DNA of 64,000 bases from Actinomycetota bacterium (GTDB lineage Bacteria > Actinomycetota > Acidimicrobiia > Acidimicrobiales > Acidimicrobilacustridaceae), in the NCBI GenBank assembly GCA_016185305.1, contig JACPNV010000006.1, forward strand, positions 62,001-126,000, read 5' to 3'. Positions within the stretch are counted from its first letter, which is position 1. Every line of letters begins with the position of its first letter. The position numbers and the translations under genes are program-made. Below the pieces are notes generated by a model, which worked only from the letters and a program-made list of their open reading frames with translations, ran no database searches and had not been told where the DNA came from. This document shows, piece by piece, positions 27,898 to 36,800 of the stretch.

Positions 27898-28106
27898 CCC
27901 GCGGTCCAGCCCGGCCAACGTTGCGTCTCCGCGATCTCGATTGCCCGCCGGCGCTTCTTCGGTTTCGCTTCGTTGCCGTCGCAATCCGTGACGGTCAACG
28001 GCCCTTCGATCCGCTCATCGACGAGGTGCACCGAGATGACCTCACCGGTTCCCGTTTCGACCTCCGCGATCAGTGGAACTCGGTAGTGCACGTAGGTCGT
28101 CATCAC
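27891..28106 (-). CDS. Small hypothetical protein, paralogue-like neighbour
   Basis: 71 residues. HYRVPLIAEVETGTGEVISV forms beta strands, followed by a VTDCDGNEA turn and a C-terminal EIAETQRWPGWTAGW helix. It shares this layout with the next gene downstream (IADTAEWPSWD). It heads a chain of three coupled small genes. Function unknown. Confidence 0.55.
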   Translation of the reverse strand: MMTTYVHYRVPLIAEVETGTGEVISVHLVDERIEGPLTVTDCDGNEAKPKKRRRAIEIAETQRWPGWTAGW

Positions 28107-28189
28107 GTCAGCTCCTCGCTCAGCACAGCCTGATCACGGAGCAGCCATCATCGCTCGAGCTCGGCGGAAACTCGAGCGATGATCTCCGC

Positions 28190-28396
28190 ATGACTCGCAC
28201 CTACGAGTTCGTCCTGACGGTCGAGGTCGACGAGCACCACGTCGCGTTCGACGATCCCGAATGGGTAGCCGATGCCGCGTGGGGAACGCTCACCAATGAG
28301 TACGGCCTGGTGTGCACCTACGGCCGCGTGGACCTCGTCGAGGACGACGCATCGGGCGGGAGCCTCCCGCCGAGCTCGTCGGCCTCGGAGGAGTAG
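28190..28396 (+). CDS. Small hypothetical protein
   Basis: 68 residues from an ATG at 28190: TRTYEFVLTVEVDEHHVAFD, then DPEWVADAAWGTLTNEYG, ending in a Ser-rich tail. It is a short ferredoxin-like or beta-rich protein by pattern, divergent from the 28106 operon. No strong ribosome site; an upstream ATG at 28073 is possible but would overlap the divergent gene. Low certainty. Confidence 0.4.
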   Translation: MTRTYEFVLTVEVDEHHVAFDDPEWVADAAWGTLTNEYGLVCTYGRVDLVEDDASGGSLPPSSSASEE

Positions 28397-28453
28397 CCAG
28401 CGACCGCTGCACGGTTCAAGGGTCGAGAGTCAGTCAGGCGGACGACCTCGACC

Positions 28454-31117
28454 TCAAAGGCCCAGTCCCGGAGCATCCCGGCCTCGATTCTGGATCGCGT
28501 CGAGGCGACGCCTGATGGCTTCGACCGCTGCGGTCTGCGAATCGTCGATCAGTGGGGCCTCGCTCAGCCCGCCACTGTCAGTCCCCGCGTCGTGTTCCGG
28601 GCGGTCGAGCCGAACCGCCGTGGCTGGCTGGTCGACCCAGGTGCGGGCGACCGCCTCGGCTACGACGTCGGCAGCGGTGCGCTCGTCGTGGAGGACGACG
28701 AACGCCTCGTTGGTGGTCCGGCCGCGAGTGAGCGGAACGTAGATACCGCTGGTCCCGGTGGGGCCGTCGAGGTAGAGGAAGGAGCGGTCGACGGTGCGGC
28801 CTTGGGTGGCGTGGCTGGTCTCGGCGTAGGCCAGCTCGACGTCGGCGGCCACGTACTCGGCGGGCAGGGTGACCCGACCGGTCGAGCCGTCAACGGTGAG
28901 GCTGCCGTCGCGGTGGACGGCGGCGACGGTCCAGTGGTCGCGGTTCTTGACCATGCGCTGTCGGTCGGTGAGCAGCGTCCGTTCGTTGCGACGCGTCGCA
29001 ACCAGGTCGCCGGCGTGCGCCCGGCTCGTGCCGACCGGCACCGAGGGGCTGCGGGGGTCGACCTCGCCGGCAGCGAACCGCGTGATTTGAGCGATCTCGT
29101 TGAGGACGGCGACGGCTTCACGCGTCGGCGCCATCATCGCCGCGCGCTGGCCGGCGGCGATCGCGTCTCGCCAGGCGTGGAAGGTGGCCATGGCCATCTG
29201 CCTAGACGTGCCGCCGTGGAGGCGTCCGTGTTGCTCGTAGAGGCCGACGACATCGGTGTCGCCTCGTCGCAGGCGGAGGCTGGCGTCTCGCTCCCAGGAC
29301 GCGTCGAAGCGGTGGACTCGGTCGAGCTCGACGGCGCCGAGGGTGTCGACGAGGTGGCCGAACATGCCAGAGCGACCGACCGCGGAGAACTGCATCGGGT
29401 CACCCACGAGGGCGAGACGCCAGCCGCGTCGCTCGGCCAGCACGATCAACTCGGCCAGGCGCGGTGTCGGCACCATGGCGGCCTCGTCCACCACGACCGT
29501 CGAGCCAGCAGGTAGGTCGTACCGGTGCTGGGGTGGACGGTCGAGACGGTGCTCAACGAGCAGCTTGTCGAGGGTGTCGGCATCGATGCCGGTGTCCACC
29601 GCAAGAACCTCAGCAGCAGCCGCCGATGGGGCCACGCCGAAGCACGGTCGTCCGTCGGCGTGGAGGCGAGCGACAGCGGGTCGCATGGCCGTGGTCTTGC
29701 CGGTGCCGGCGGGCCCGACGACGAGGACCAGGCGCCGGTCCCCCGCCACCGCCCCCGCAGCGTGGCGCTGGACGACCGTGAGGTCCTCGTCGGCGGGGAT
29801 GTCCTGAGCGTCGGCACCGCCGTCGTCGCTCCAGCCTTGGGTGATCTCGAGGATGCGTTCCTCTTCGTCGAGGATGGCGCTCGTGGTGAGCAGCCGGTCG
29901 AGCGCTCCCTCGGTGACGGGTCGGCCATCACGACGTAGCGGGACGTCGTCGGGGACGAGACGGGACACGTCGACGACGAGGGTGTCCACCACGTGCGACG
30001 CGAGCCGGTCGGCCCGTTCGACGAGCTCGGCGGCGGTGGATCCGAGTCGCGTCGGGAGCGCGGCGGCGATCTCCCGGGTGATCTCGGCGGGTCGCCACAC
30101 CGACTGGGTGTCTCGCAGCGAGGACAGGGCGCCCACCACGGCGGTGCGGTCAATGGCGTCGTCGGGTTCGAGCGGGCGGGTACGACCCGTCACCTGGGCG
30201 AGGTAGTCGACGGGCGTGTAGCCGAGGGCGGCGAGCTGGTCGTGCCAGTGCTCGTGCAGCTCGGTGGCCACGGCGCTGGTCTTGCCCGGTCGGCTGTCCT
30301 CGGCTGCCTCCCGTTCGATGGCCCAGCTCTCACGGGGAGTCGGTTGCCGGCCGACAGTGTCGACGAAGCGCTCGACCTTCTCGTCGCGTCGCCGCTTCAT
30401 CTGCTCGGTGCGCTTGGAGAACTCCTTCAGGACCGCCTCGGGTGCGTCGGCCATCTCGGCCAAGCCGTTCTCGACGGGCTTCCATCGCACACCGAGTCGG
30501 GCCGTCAGCTCGGCACGCAACCCCGCGGCGTACAGCGCGGAGACGGTGCGCTGGTCGTGCTTGAGGGTGCGGGCGTCGAGGGCGATCCATCGGCCGTCCG
30601 GGGACATGACCCGGTTGGCGATCACGAGGTGGGAGTGGATCTGCGGGTCGTGCGCCCGGCTGGTGTGCTGGCGAAAGGCCGAGGCGATGAGTCCGTCGGC
30701 ATCGACGATCCGGATCTCGCCGTTCACCCGGTAGCGGCAGTGGGCGTGGTCCTCGACCCACCCGAAGGCGGCGGCCACCGCTGCATCGTGGGCGTCGAGG
30801 ACCTCTTTGCGGGTGTGGTCGTCGCCGATGGCGTACAGCACGGACACCGACTTGGGAGCCGAACAGGTGACGTCGAACCCGCAGACGGTCCGGTCGGTGT
30901 GCCGCGTACCGAGCAGCTCGCCATCGACGGGGTCCCGTCCGTCCATGAGCGTGAGGAAGTCGTCGTCGTCGACGTCGCCGGACAGGCCGAGCGCTTCGGC
31001 GCCTCGGCCGAGCCAGCGGCCAGGTGGCTCGTCGCCGTCGAGGTAGTACCGGCCTGGGCCCTCGACGTAGTACGCGCCGGCATCGTCGCCCTTGAGCGTG
31101 GTCACCCGCGCGGTCAC
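28454..31117 (-). CDS. MobF-family conjugative relaxase-helicase (TraA/TrwC-like)
   Basis: 887 residues. The N-terminal relaxase has candidate catalytic Tyr16/17 and Tyr24/25, CSAPKSVSVLYA near 85-96, and the three-His metal site H151, H161, H163 in HTSRAHDPQIHSH. A helicase follows with Walker A GPAGTGKTT (about 440) and VVDEAAMV. It would nick oriT, stay bound to the strand and unwind it for transfer. GTG 31117 is chosen: GGGAG lies upstream and it overlaps a 25-codon leader frame (GTGA). The frame extends to 31786 only in the shadow of the regulator gene. It is shorter than typical full TraA, but the late motif YAETSHATQGRTVD is present. Confidence 0.9.
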   Translation of the reverse strand: MTARVTTLKGDDAGAYYVEGPGRYYLDGDEPPGRWLGRGAEALGLSGDVDDDDFLTLMDGRDPVDGELLGTRHTDRTVCGFDVTCSAPKSVSVLYAIGDDHTRKEVLDAHDAAVAAAFGWVEDHAHCRYRVNGEIRIVDADGLIASAFRQHTSRAHDPQIHSHLVIANRVMSPDGRWIALDARTLKHDQRTVSALYAAGLRAELTARLGVRWKPVENGLAEMADAPEAVLKEFSKRTEQMKRRRDEKVERFVDTVGRQPTPRESWAIEREAAEDSRPGKTSAVATELHEHWHDQLAALGYTPVDYLAQVTGRTRPLEPDDAIDRTAVVGALSSLRDTQSVWRPAEITREIAAALPTRLGSTAAELVERADRLASHVVDTLVVDVSRLVPDDVPLRRDGRPVTEGALDRLLTTSAILDEEERILEITQGWSDDGGADAQDIPADEDLTVVQRHAAGAVAGDRRLVLVVGPAGTGKTTAMRPAVARLHADGRPCFGVAPSAAAAEVLAVDTGIDADTLDKLLVEHRLDRPPQHRYDLPAGSTVVVDEAAMVPTPRLAELIVLAERRGWRLALVGDPMQFSAVGRSGMFGHLVDTLGAVELDRVHRFDASWERDASLRLRRGDTDVVGLYEQHGRLHGGTSRQMAMATFHAWRDAIAAGQRAAMMAPTREAVAVLNEIAQITRFAAGEVDPRSPSVPVGTSRAHAGDLVATRRNERTLLTDRQRMVKNRDHWTVAAVHRDGSLTVDGSTGRVTLPAEYVAADVELAYAETSHATQGRTVDRSFLYLDGPTGTSGIYVPLTRGRTTNEAFVVLHDERTAADVVAEAVARTWVDQPATAVRLDRPEHDAGTDSGGLSEAPLIDDSQTAAVEAIRRRLDAIQNRGRDAPGLGL

Positions 31118-31191
31118 GGCCGACTCCCGCACGAGCGCGTGCACTCGTCTGTCCTTCGTTGCGACGCTTGCGCTGGGGTCGTGCGGAACAT
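31114..31191 (-). CDS. 25-codon leader frame coupled to the relaxase
   Basis: ATG 31191 has AAGGAG seven bases upstream, a better site than the relaxase itself has. The frame ends in a TGA that overlaps the relaxase GTG (31114-31117). Translation of this leader could feed ribosomes onto the relaxase start. The peptide (MFRTTPAQASQR...) has no recognisable motif. Confidence 0.45.
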   Translation of the reverse strand: MFRTTPAQASQRRTDECTRSCGSRP

Positions 31192-31202
31192 GGTTCGCTC
31201 CT

Positions 31203-31655
31203 TCAGCGGGAGGGGTCGTGGTGGGTGACGGTGATGCCGGTGCCGTCGAGGTGCAGGACGTAGGTGGGCGGGTCCATGGGCCCGTTGGACGGGAGCGCTT
31301 CGAGGACGCCGGCTCGGCGGAGCTGGCGCAGCCGCCGGTGCGCGCTGTCCTTGGACAGGAACCCGAGCCGCTCGGCGAGACCTCGGGTGCTGGCCCGGGC
31401 GACGAGACGCCCGTCGACGACCTCGGCGTCGACGGCGAGCACGTGGAGCACCGCCACTGAGTCAGGCCCGTGCTCGCGCAAGAACTCGAGCGCCTCGGGG
31501 TAGCGGTGCTCGACCAGCGCCTCGCCAGCCGCCAACGTCGGTGACGCGACCGGCGCACCCTCGACTGCCCGCACGGCTCGGCGTGAACGCTGCCGAGCGG
31601 GACGCTCGGCAAGACCGTCCACTGGGACGTCGATGAGGCTGAGCTGTTCGGACAT
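31203..31655 (-). CDS. Winged-helix-type regulator of the transfer operon
   Basis: 150 residues. The C-terminal half reads as a helix-turn-helix (ASTRGLAERLGFLSKDSAHR, then RLRQLRRAGVLEAL) with a beta wing (YVLHLDGTGITVTHHD). The N-terminus is flexible and Arg/Ala-rich. It lies immediately upstream of the relaxase leader in the same orientation and probably regulates transfer or replication of the element (inference). Confidence 0.65.
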   Translation of the reverse strand: MSEQLSLIDVPVDGLAERPARQRSRRAVRAVEGAPVASPTLAAGEALVEHRYPEALEFLREHGPDSVAVLHVLAVDAEVVDGRLVARASTRGLAERLGFLSKDSAHRRLRQLRRAGVLEALPSNGPMDPPTYVLHLDGTGITVTHHDPSR

Positions 31656-31946
31656 GGCGACCTCCGGACAGGCAGGGAGATCCCATCCACCTCAATAAGC
31701 CGTTCTGCACGCCGGACCTCGCGCAGGAATCCGAGGAATCGCGGAAGCTCTTGTCCCCGGTGTGCGACACGAGGCGGTGTCGGCAACAGGACTGGTCAGG
31801 TCGACCGTGCTGTGCGACGATCGACCCGCTCCCCACTGCGCTGGTCATCAGGCCCGCAGCGGGCCTCTCGTGGCGAGGGTTGTCGCCGCCTCCCATCTCC
31901 GACCACGGCCGACCGGCCGGTCGGATCGACTGCCCGGGAGGCAGCC

Positions 31947-32999
31947 ATGGCCACGAGCCGCAACAACGTCCGCAAGCGCGGAACCACCTGGACCTACTAC
32001 GCCTACGTCACCGACGGCACCGGCAAGCGCCGCCAGATCTCCAAGGGCGGCTTCGCCACCCGCCGCGAAGCCGAAGCGGCCCGCGTCGACGCCCTAGCCA
32101 CGATGGCCAACGGGACCTGGGTGCGGCCCGAACGCCTGACCGTGCGCGACTTCCTCGTCGACGAGTGGCTGCCCACCCAGCGGCCACCGACGCTCGAGGA
32201 GAGCACCTACACCAGCTACGCCCGCAACATCCGCCTCCACGTCCTGCCCCACATCGGTGGCCTCTCCCTTCAGCAGCTGACCCCGATGGACCTCAACGCG
32301 CTGTACCGCACGCTGCTCGAGTCAGGCCGCCAGCCGCCCGGAGTGCCGCCCCGCCAGCACGACCCCGCCACGCTCGAGCTCATCGAGAAGCTCCGAGCCG
32401 ACGGGCTGACCTGGCAGCAGGTGGCCGACGAGGTCGGCGACCGGGTGCCCGAGCTTGCCGGCATCACCCGCCACGCCATCGCGTCGCTGCACCGTCGAGC
32501 GCACCAACCGAAGCCGGCGAAGAAGGCCGAGCCCGGGTTGAGCAACCGGACCGTGCGCTACATCCACACGATCCTCCACGCAGCGCTGCGCGATGCGCTC
32601 CGGTGGAACCGCGTCGCTCGCAACGTCGCTGACGCCGCCACTCCCCCGCCGCAGGGCTCGACCAAGCGAGGCCGGCCCAACGTGTGGACCGCCGAGCAGC
32701 TCGGCCAGTTCCTCGACTTCGTGGCCGACAGCCCGGACCTGCCGGCGTGGCTGTACCTCGCCACCTCCGGCTCACGCCGCGGCGAAGTGCTCGGGCTCAA
32801 ATGGGACGACGTCGACCTCGACGCCGCCACCGCGATCATGTCCCGCCAGGTGACCATGGTCGACCACCGCATGGTCATCAAGGAGCTCCCCAAGACCAAG
32901 GCAGGGCACATGATCCTGCTCGACGCCGGCACCGTCGAGATGCTCGCCAACCACCGCGAACGCCAGGCCGAGGACAAACGCCTCCTCGGCAACGGGTAA
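31947..32999 (+). pseudogene. Tyrosine recombinase, catalytic end missing
   Basis: 350 residues from ATG 31947 (GGGAGG upstream). It is a close paralogue of the 468-residue integrase at 51628: same RKRGTTWTYYAYV AP2-like N-terminus, same long core-binding domain with an insert (LRADGLTWQQVADEVGDRVP), and the Arg I region [16 protein letters not shown]. It stops at RLLGNG, where the paralogue continues (RLLVGAGYQSDGF). The HxxR box, second His and Tyr nucleophile are thus lost and it should be inactive. The break coincides with the tail of the minus-strand nuclease gene. Confidence 0.85.
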
Positions 33000-33892
33000 C
33001 CGCCAGCTTCCTCGATCTCTCCGAACACCGAACGGTGCTCCCAGTCGGTTCTGAGCTCCTCCCAGTAGGGGCCGCACGACACACGGAATGCGCACCATCG
33101 GCATCGATCGGGATTCGGCTCGGCCTTCGTCCTGAAGTCGACGGAGCCAACATCCCCGTTGAACGCGTTCACGGCCACCAGGACCTCGGCAAGCGCATCC
33201 TCCGCCGCTGAGGAGTCCAGCTCGATCGCAGTCTGTGCTCCCGACGCGTCTTCGATGGCGATCTCCGATGGCCATTCGCCGCTCGACCGCTGCGCGAGAA
33301 CGGCGTACAGGAGAAGCTGCCGATGTTGATCCGGAGTTGGCTCACCCTGTCGAAGCCCAGACTTCAGGTCAACGATCCTCGTGTGCTTGCCGCTGCGCTC
33401 GATGCGATCGGCACGGCCGTACAGCCCCGATTCCGGGTCCTCGAGATCCAGCTCGATGCCAGTTCCCGGCACAGGTTCGGTGGCCTCGCGACCACGCTCG
33501 CGTGACGCAAGGAGTCGAGCTCCGCGTCGGACCGTCCGGGCTCGGGTGAGGTTGTAACCCGGCCATTCGGCTGCCGGCGGGGGCGTCGCAGGCTCCCATG
33601 CGGCGCCGAGCTTGGCCGCCTGGCGCCCTGACTCCTGCTCCCATTCCTGCTCGAGCCAGGCGCGTGCCGCCGGTTCATCGCCTTCGTAGCCACTCCCCTT
33701 GTAGGCGAGCTCGGTGATCGCGTGAGCGACCTCCCCTAGAACCGAGAAGGTGCTTGGCCGTCGAAGCGACCGATACGACGGGTCACGTGTGAACGCGACC
33801 CTCAGTCCGCACGCCAGAAGCTGGTTCGCGAGTGACGGCGACACCTTCTCGATAGGGGTCGGCTGCGGAGCCGGAAAGTCACTCGGGTCCAT
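32558..33892 (-). CDS. RecB/Cas4-like PD-(D/E)XK nuclease with an acquired, non-native C-terminus
   Basis: 444 residues as read. Residues 1 to about 300 are a RecB-family nuclease: [27 protein letters not shown] then LKSG (the D-x18-20-DxK site), QLLLYAVL, and a Cys cluster [10 protein letters not shown] as in Cas4/AddB-type iron-sulfur nucleases. After EIEEAGG (about 33000) the frame merely reads the antisense of the broken integrase for about 145 codons, so the true C-terminus is lost. It overlaps the helicase stop by 14 bases and is probably the third gene of the defence-like operon. The nuclease core itself looks complete. Confidence 0.75.
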   Translation of the reverse strand: MDPSDFPAPQPTPIEKVSPSLANQLLACGLRVAFTRDPSYRSLRRPSTFSVLGEVAHAITELAYKGSGYEGDEPAARAWLEQEWEQESGRQAAKLGAAWEPATPPPAAEWPGYNLTRARTVRRGARLLASRERGREATEPVPGTGIELDLEDPESGLYGRADRIERSGKHTRIVDLKSGLRQGEPTPDQHRQLLLYAVLAQRSSGEWPSEIAIEDASGAQTAIELDSSAAEDALAEVLVAVNAFNGDVGSVDFRTKAEPNPDRCRWCAFRVSCGPYWEELRTDWEHRSVFGEIEEAGGYPLPRRRLSSAWRSRWLASISTVPASSRIMCPALVLGSSLMTMRWSTMVTWRDMIAVAASRSTSSHLSPSTSPRREPEVARYSHAGRSGLSATKSRNWPSCSAVHTLGRPRLVEPCGGGVAASATLRATRFHRSASRSAAWRIVWM

Positions 33893-36800
33893 GGAGCAAC
33901 TGGTAGACGCGGGGGTGGATGCGATCGAGCACGAAGAGGTCGGAGACGGCGACGTTCGGGATGCCGAGGTCGGACCGGAGGATGTCGAATGACTCAGCTT
34001 GCGTCTCGTTGAGATGTGCGTCGCTGTGCATCCAGAGAGGGTGTCCGAGGATCACTGCCGACTTGCCATCGTCTCGGACGATGGCGTGGAGCTCACCGGC
34101 AACCTCGACGTGGCATGGCACTGCGGTTCCGTAGGCACGAACGAACACGTCCGCAAGATGTGGCGCGCGTGACAGCCAGCGCTCCGTCGGCAACGGCAGT
34201 CCCGCGGCGAGCGCGGCCACGTCCAGCGCGAGCCTCCAGTCGAGTGCGCCGTGCAGGCGTCGGTTGTCCCAGCTTCGAAGGCAGTCGGGACACGACTCTG
34301 TGCAATCACCGTGGGAGACCGATTCGTATTCCGCCGTGAGGTCTCCGAGGATGCCTTCGAGCACCTCCTTGATCTTGCTCGGCTCCGCCAGCTCGGGCGC
34401 GTAACCGGCGCCGTTTTCGAGGCGATCGGCCAGGAAGATCCGGCGGGTCTCGAGGTCGTTGATGCGTGCGGGCTGGAGGCCTACCTGTATCTCGTCAGGC
34501 TGGAGATCGAGCGCCACCTGGCATCCCCTGCGCACGACTTCAGCGAACGACCAGATCGCAGACAGCCCAGCTGGGAGCACCTTGGTGTTCGTCGGGATGA
34601 CTCCCGCGTGCAGGGCGAGTTGGTCGAGGGTCAGCGTTACGACGTCGGTGGGTCTGACCTCACCGATCGCGGCAGGCTCGAGCCGCGTTGCGCCTTCATC
34701 CTTGAAGCCCTGCGGCTTGTCGTAGAGGGCATCGTCGTCACACACGACGCTCCCGTCCTTCAGGCGCAGGAGCGGGAACAGCGCTCCGTTGTTGTCGTTG
34801 ATGCGGATCACGCGGACGGGCTCCGGCCAGCGTTCGACCTTCATGCCGCCTACGACATCGACTTCGCCCTCTCCGGGCCGCATGGCCAGTTGGGGGAATC
34901 CCACGATGCCCGTTCCCTCAGAGGTGTCGTCGTAGTCGCGGGTCCGGTAGCGGGTTCGGAAGCCGAACGGTTGATGGAGAGGAACAGCGTCGAGTTGTCC
35001 GCCACAGGCGACGCATGCAGTAGCGCCGTCCTCCTCGGCGATGTCTGTGTTGCCGCACTCCCGGCAGCGGCTCAGCTCGATGGCGACGCCGAGCGGATCG
35101 ATGTCGAACGCCTTGCCAGCCTTGACCTCGTATGCGGCGAACCCGACACAAGTGTGGATAGATCCCTCGCGAGTCACTTCGGATCCGGGTGAGAACGCTG
35201 TGATCGCCTGGTCGAGTGGTCGGTCGCTGATCGCGTGGTCTTCCAGGTCCTGCTTCGACTTGATCCAGCGTCCGTAGAGTTGACGGACCCGAGTCGGGAA
35301 TCCGAACATCGGGAGCACTCCGGCGTTGGCGAGGAGCTCGCTGAGCTCGGGCTGAAGGTAGTAGGGGCTGTCGACGGCTCCGCCGATCTCGGCGAGGAGA
35401 TCTTCCCGCTGCCAACGAACCAGCTCCTCGACCTCCGGGTTGCTCATCCCTGTGTGGGCAGCGAGGCGGCGAACGACGTCCTCCACATCCGGCCTCTTTC
35501 GGAGGAAGGCCTCCACGCCGGTCCGTCGATCTGACCATTCGTCGGTCGGACCAAATATCCCGTGGATCGATTCACCTGTGCGGGTCGGGGCATTCGGCAG
35601 GGATCGGAATGCTCGGCGCAGCACTTCGCCGCTCGCGACGCGCTTGATGATGCGTTCCCGCGGGTCGAGGAATGGCTGGGGTGGCGTGTCGCCCGTGATC
35701 TTCTCGGTGTGCTTGTAGTAGAAGTCGTCGTGGCTGCGGTCGCGCACCATCGTGAGCGCGTAGGAGAAGGCTTGCCCCATACGCCCGGCGCGACCGACTC
35801 GCTGCTGGTAGTTGAACCGCTGCGGCGGGACGTTCGCCATCATCACGGAGCGCAGCGAGCCGATGTCGACACCTACCTCCATCGTCGTCGTTACGCTGAG
35901 GACGTCGATGCCGTCCCCTTCAGGGTTCTCGAAGGGCGGCGGCAGGAACGCTCCCTTGAAGAGCCGCTGCCGCTGCCGCTGAATGGAGAGGGGCTTGGTT
36001 TGGCCCGTGAGCTCACGCACACGTAACCGGCGAGGGGGCTGTTCGGCCAACCACGTGTAGTAGTCGCTCTCGTCTGGAGCGAGGACCCTCTCCTCCAGCT
36101 TCGTCGAGTTGCACCCTGTCGCAGAGCAGACACCGCCCGATGTGTGCAGATGGACACGAGCGCAGTTGGCGCAGATCCACCGCTTCGCGTCCAACGGGCT
36201 CACGAGCCGAAGCGTGGACTTCACCGGGCTCGTGTTCAGCAACCACTGCGGCGCAACTGACGCCATCGTCTGACTCACACGCTCGATGAGTTGATCCTCC
36301 TCGCAGCGGCCCTGGGCAACCGCCTTGAGATACGCCTTTACGGCAACCGGAGCGTTGTCCGAGGGGTAGCGGAAGAAGGTGCCGGGGTAGCGCCGGCTCG
36401 ATCCCAGGATCCGGACCACGGACCGGAGGACATCGCGGGCAACGTCCTCGGACAGCGGCCAGCTGCCGAGCGGCACGTCAGCCGGTTCGACGAAGGCGAC
36501 GCCGATGGACTCGATGTCGCGCCCCGCGCGATCGAAGGCACCGTCGCACACGCGAACGGTGAGCCGCTCCTTCTGCCGCTGACGTTCCTGAGCGGCGATG
36601 TCTGGAGGCACCGTCTTCCAGAGGTTCGGCTCCGGTGGATCCCACGCGGAGTACCACGGCACGTCGTCAGTCCCCTCGATGAATCGCAGTGAGGCATCCG
36701 GGCCTCCGGGGTTGACTCCGATTCCGAGGAGCTCGCGACTCAACCGGTTCAGGAGCGAGGTCCAAGCCACGTACCGCTCGGCCCCGCCGTGCTTCGCCTC

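Noticed and set aside
28592-31228. Long plus-strand open frames opposite relaxase 1 (28592-29515 and 29993-31228)
   Set aside because: Antisense frames of a GC-rich gene; the minus-strand frame carries all relaxase and helicase motifs.
31118-31786. N-terminal extension of relaxase 1 in the same open frame
   Set aside because: This stretch is a frame shadow of the regulator gene at 31203, with Arg/Ser/Thr-rich composition typical of wrong-frame GC-rich DNA.
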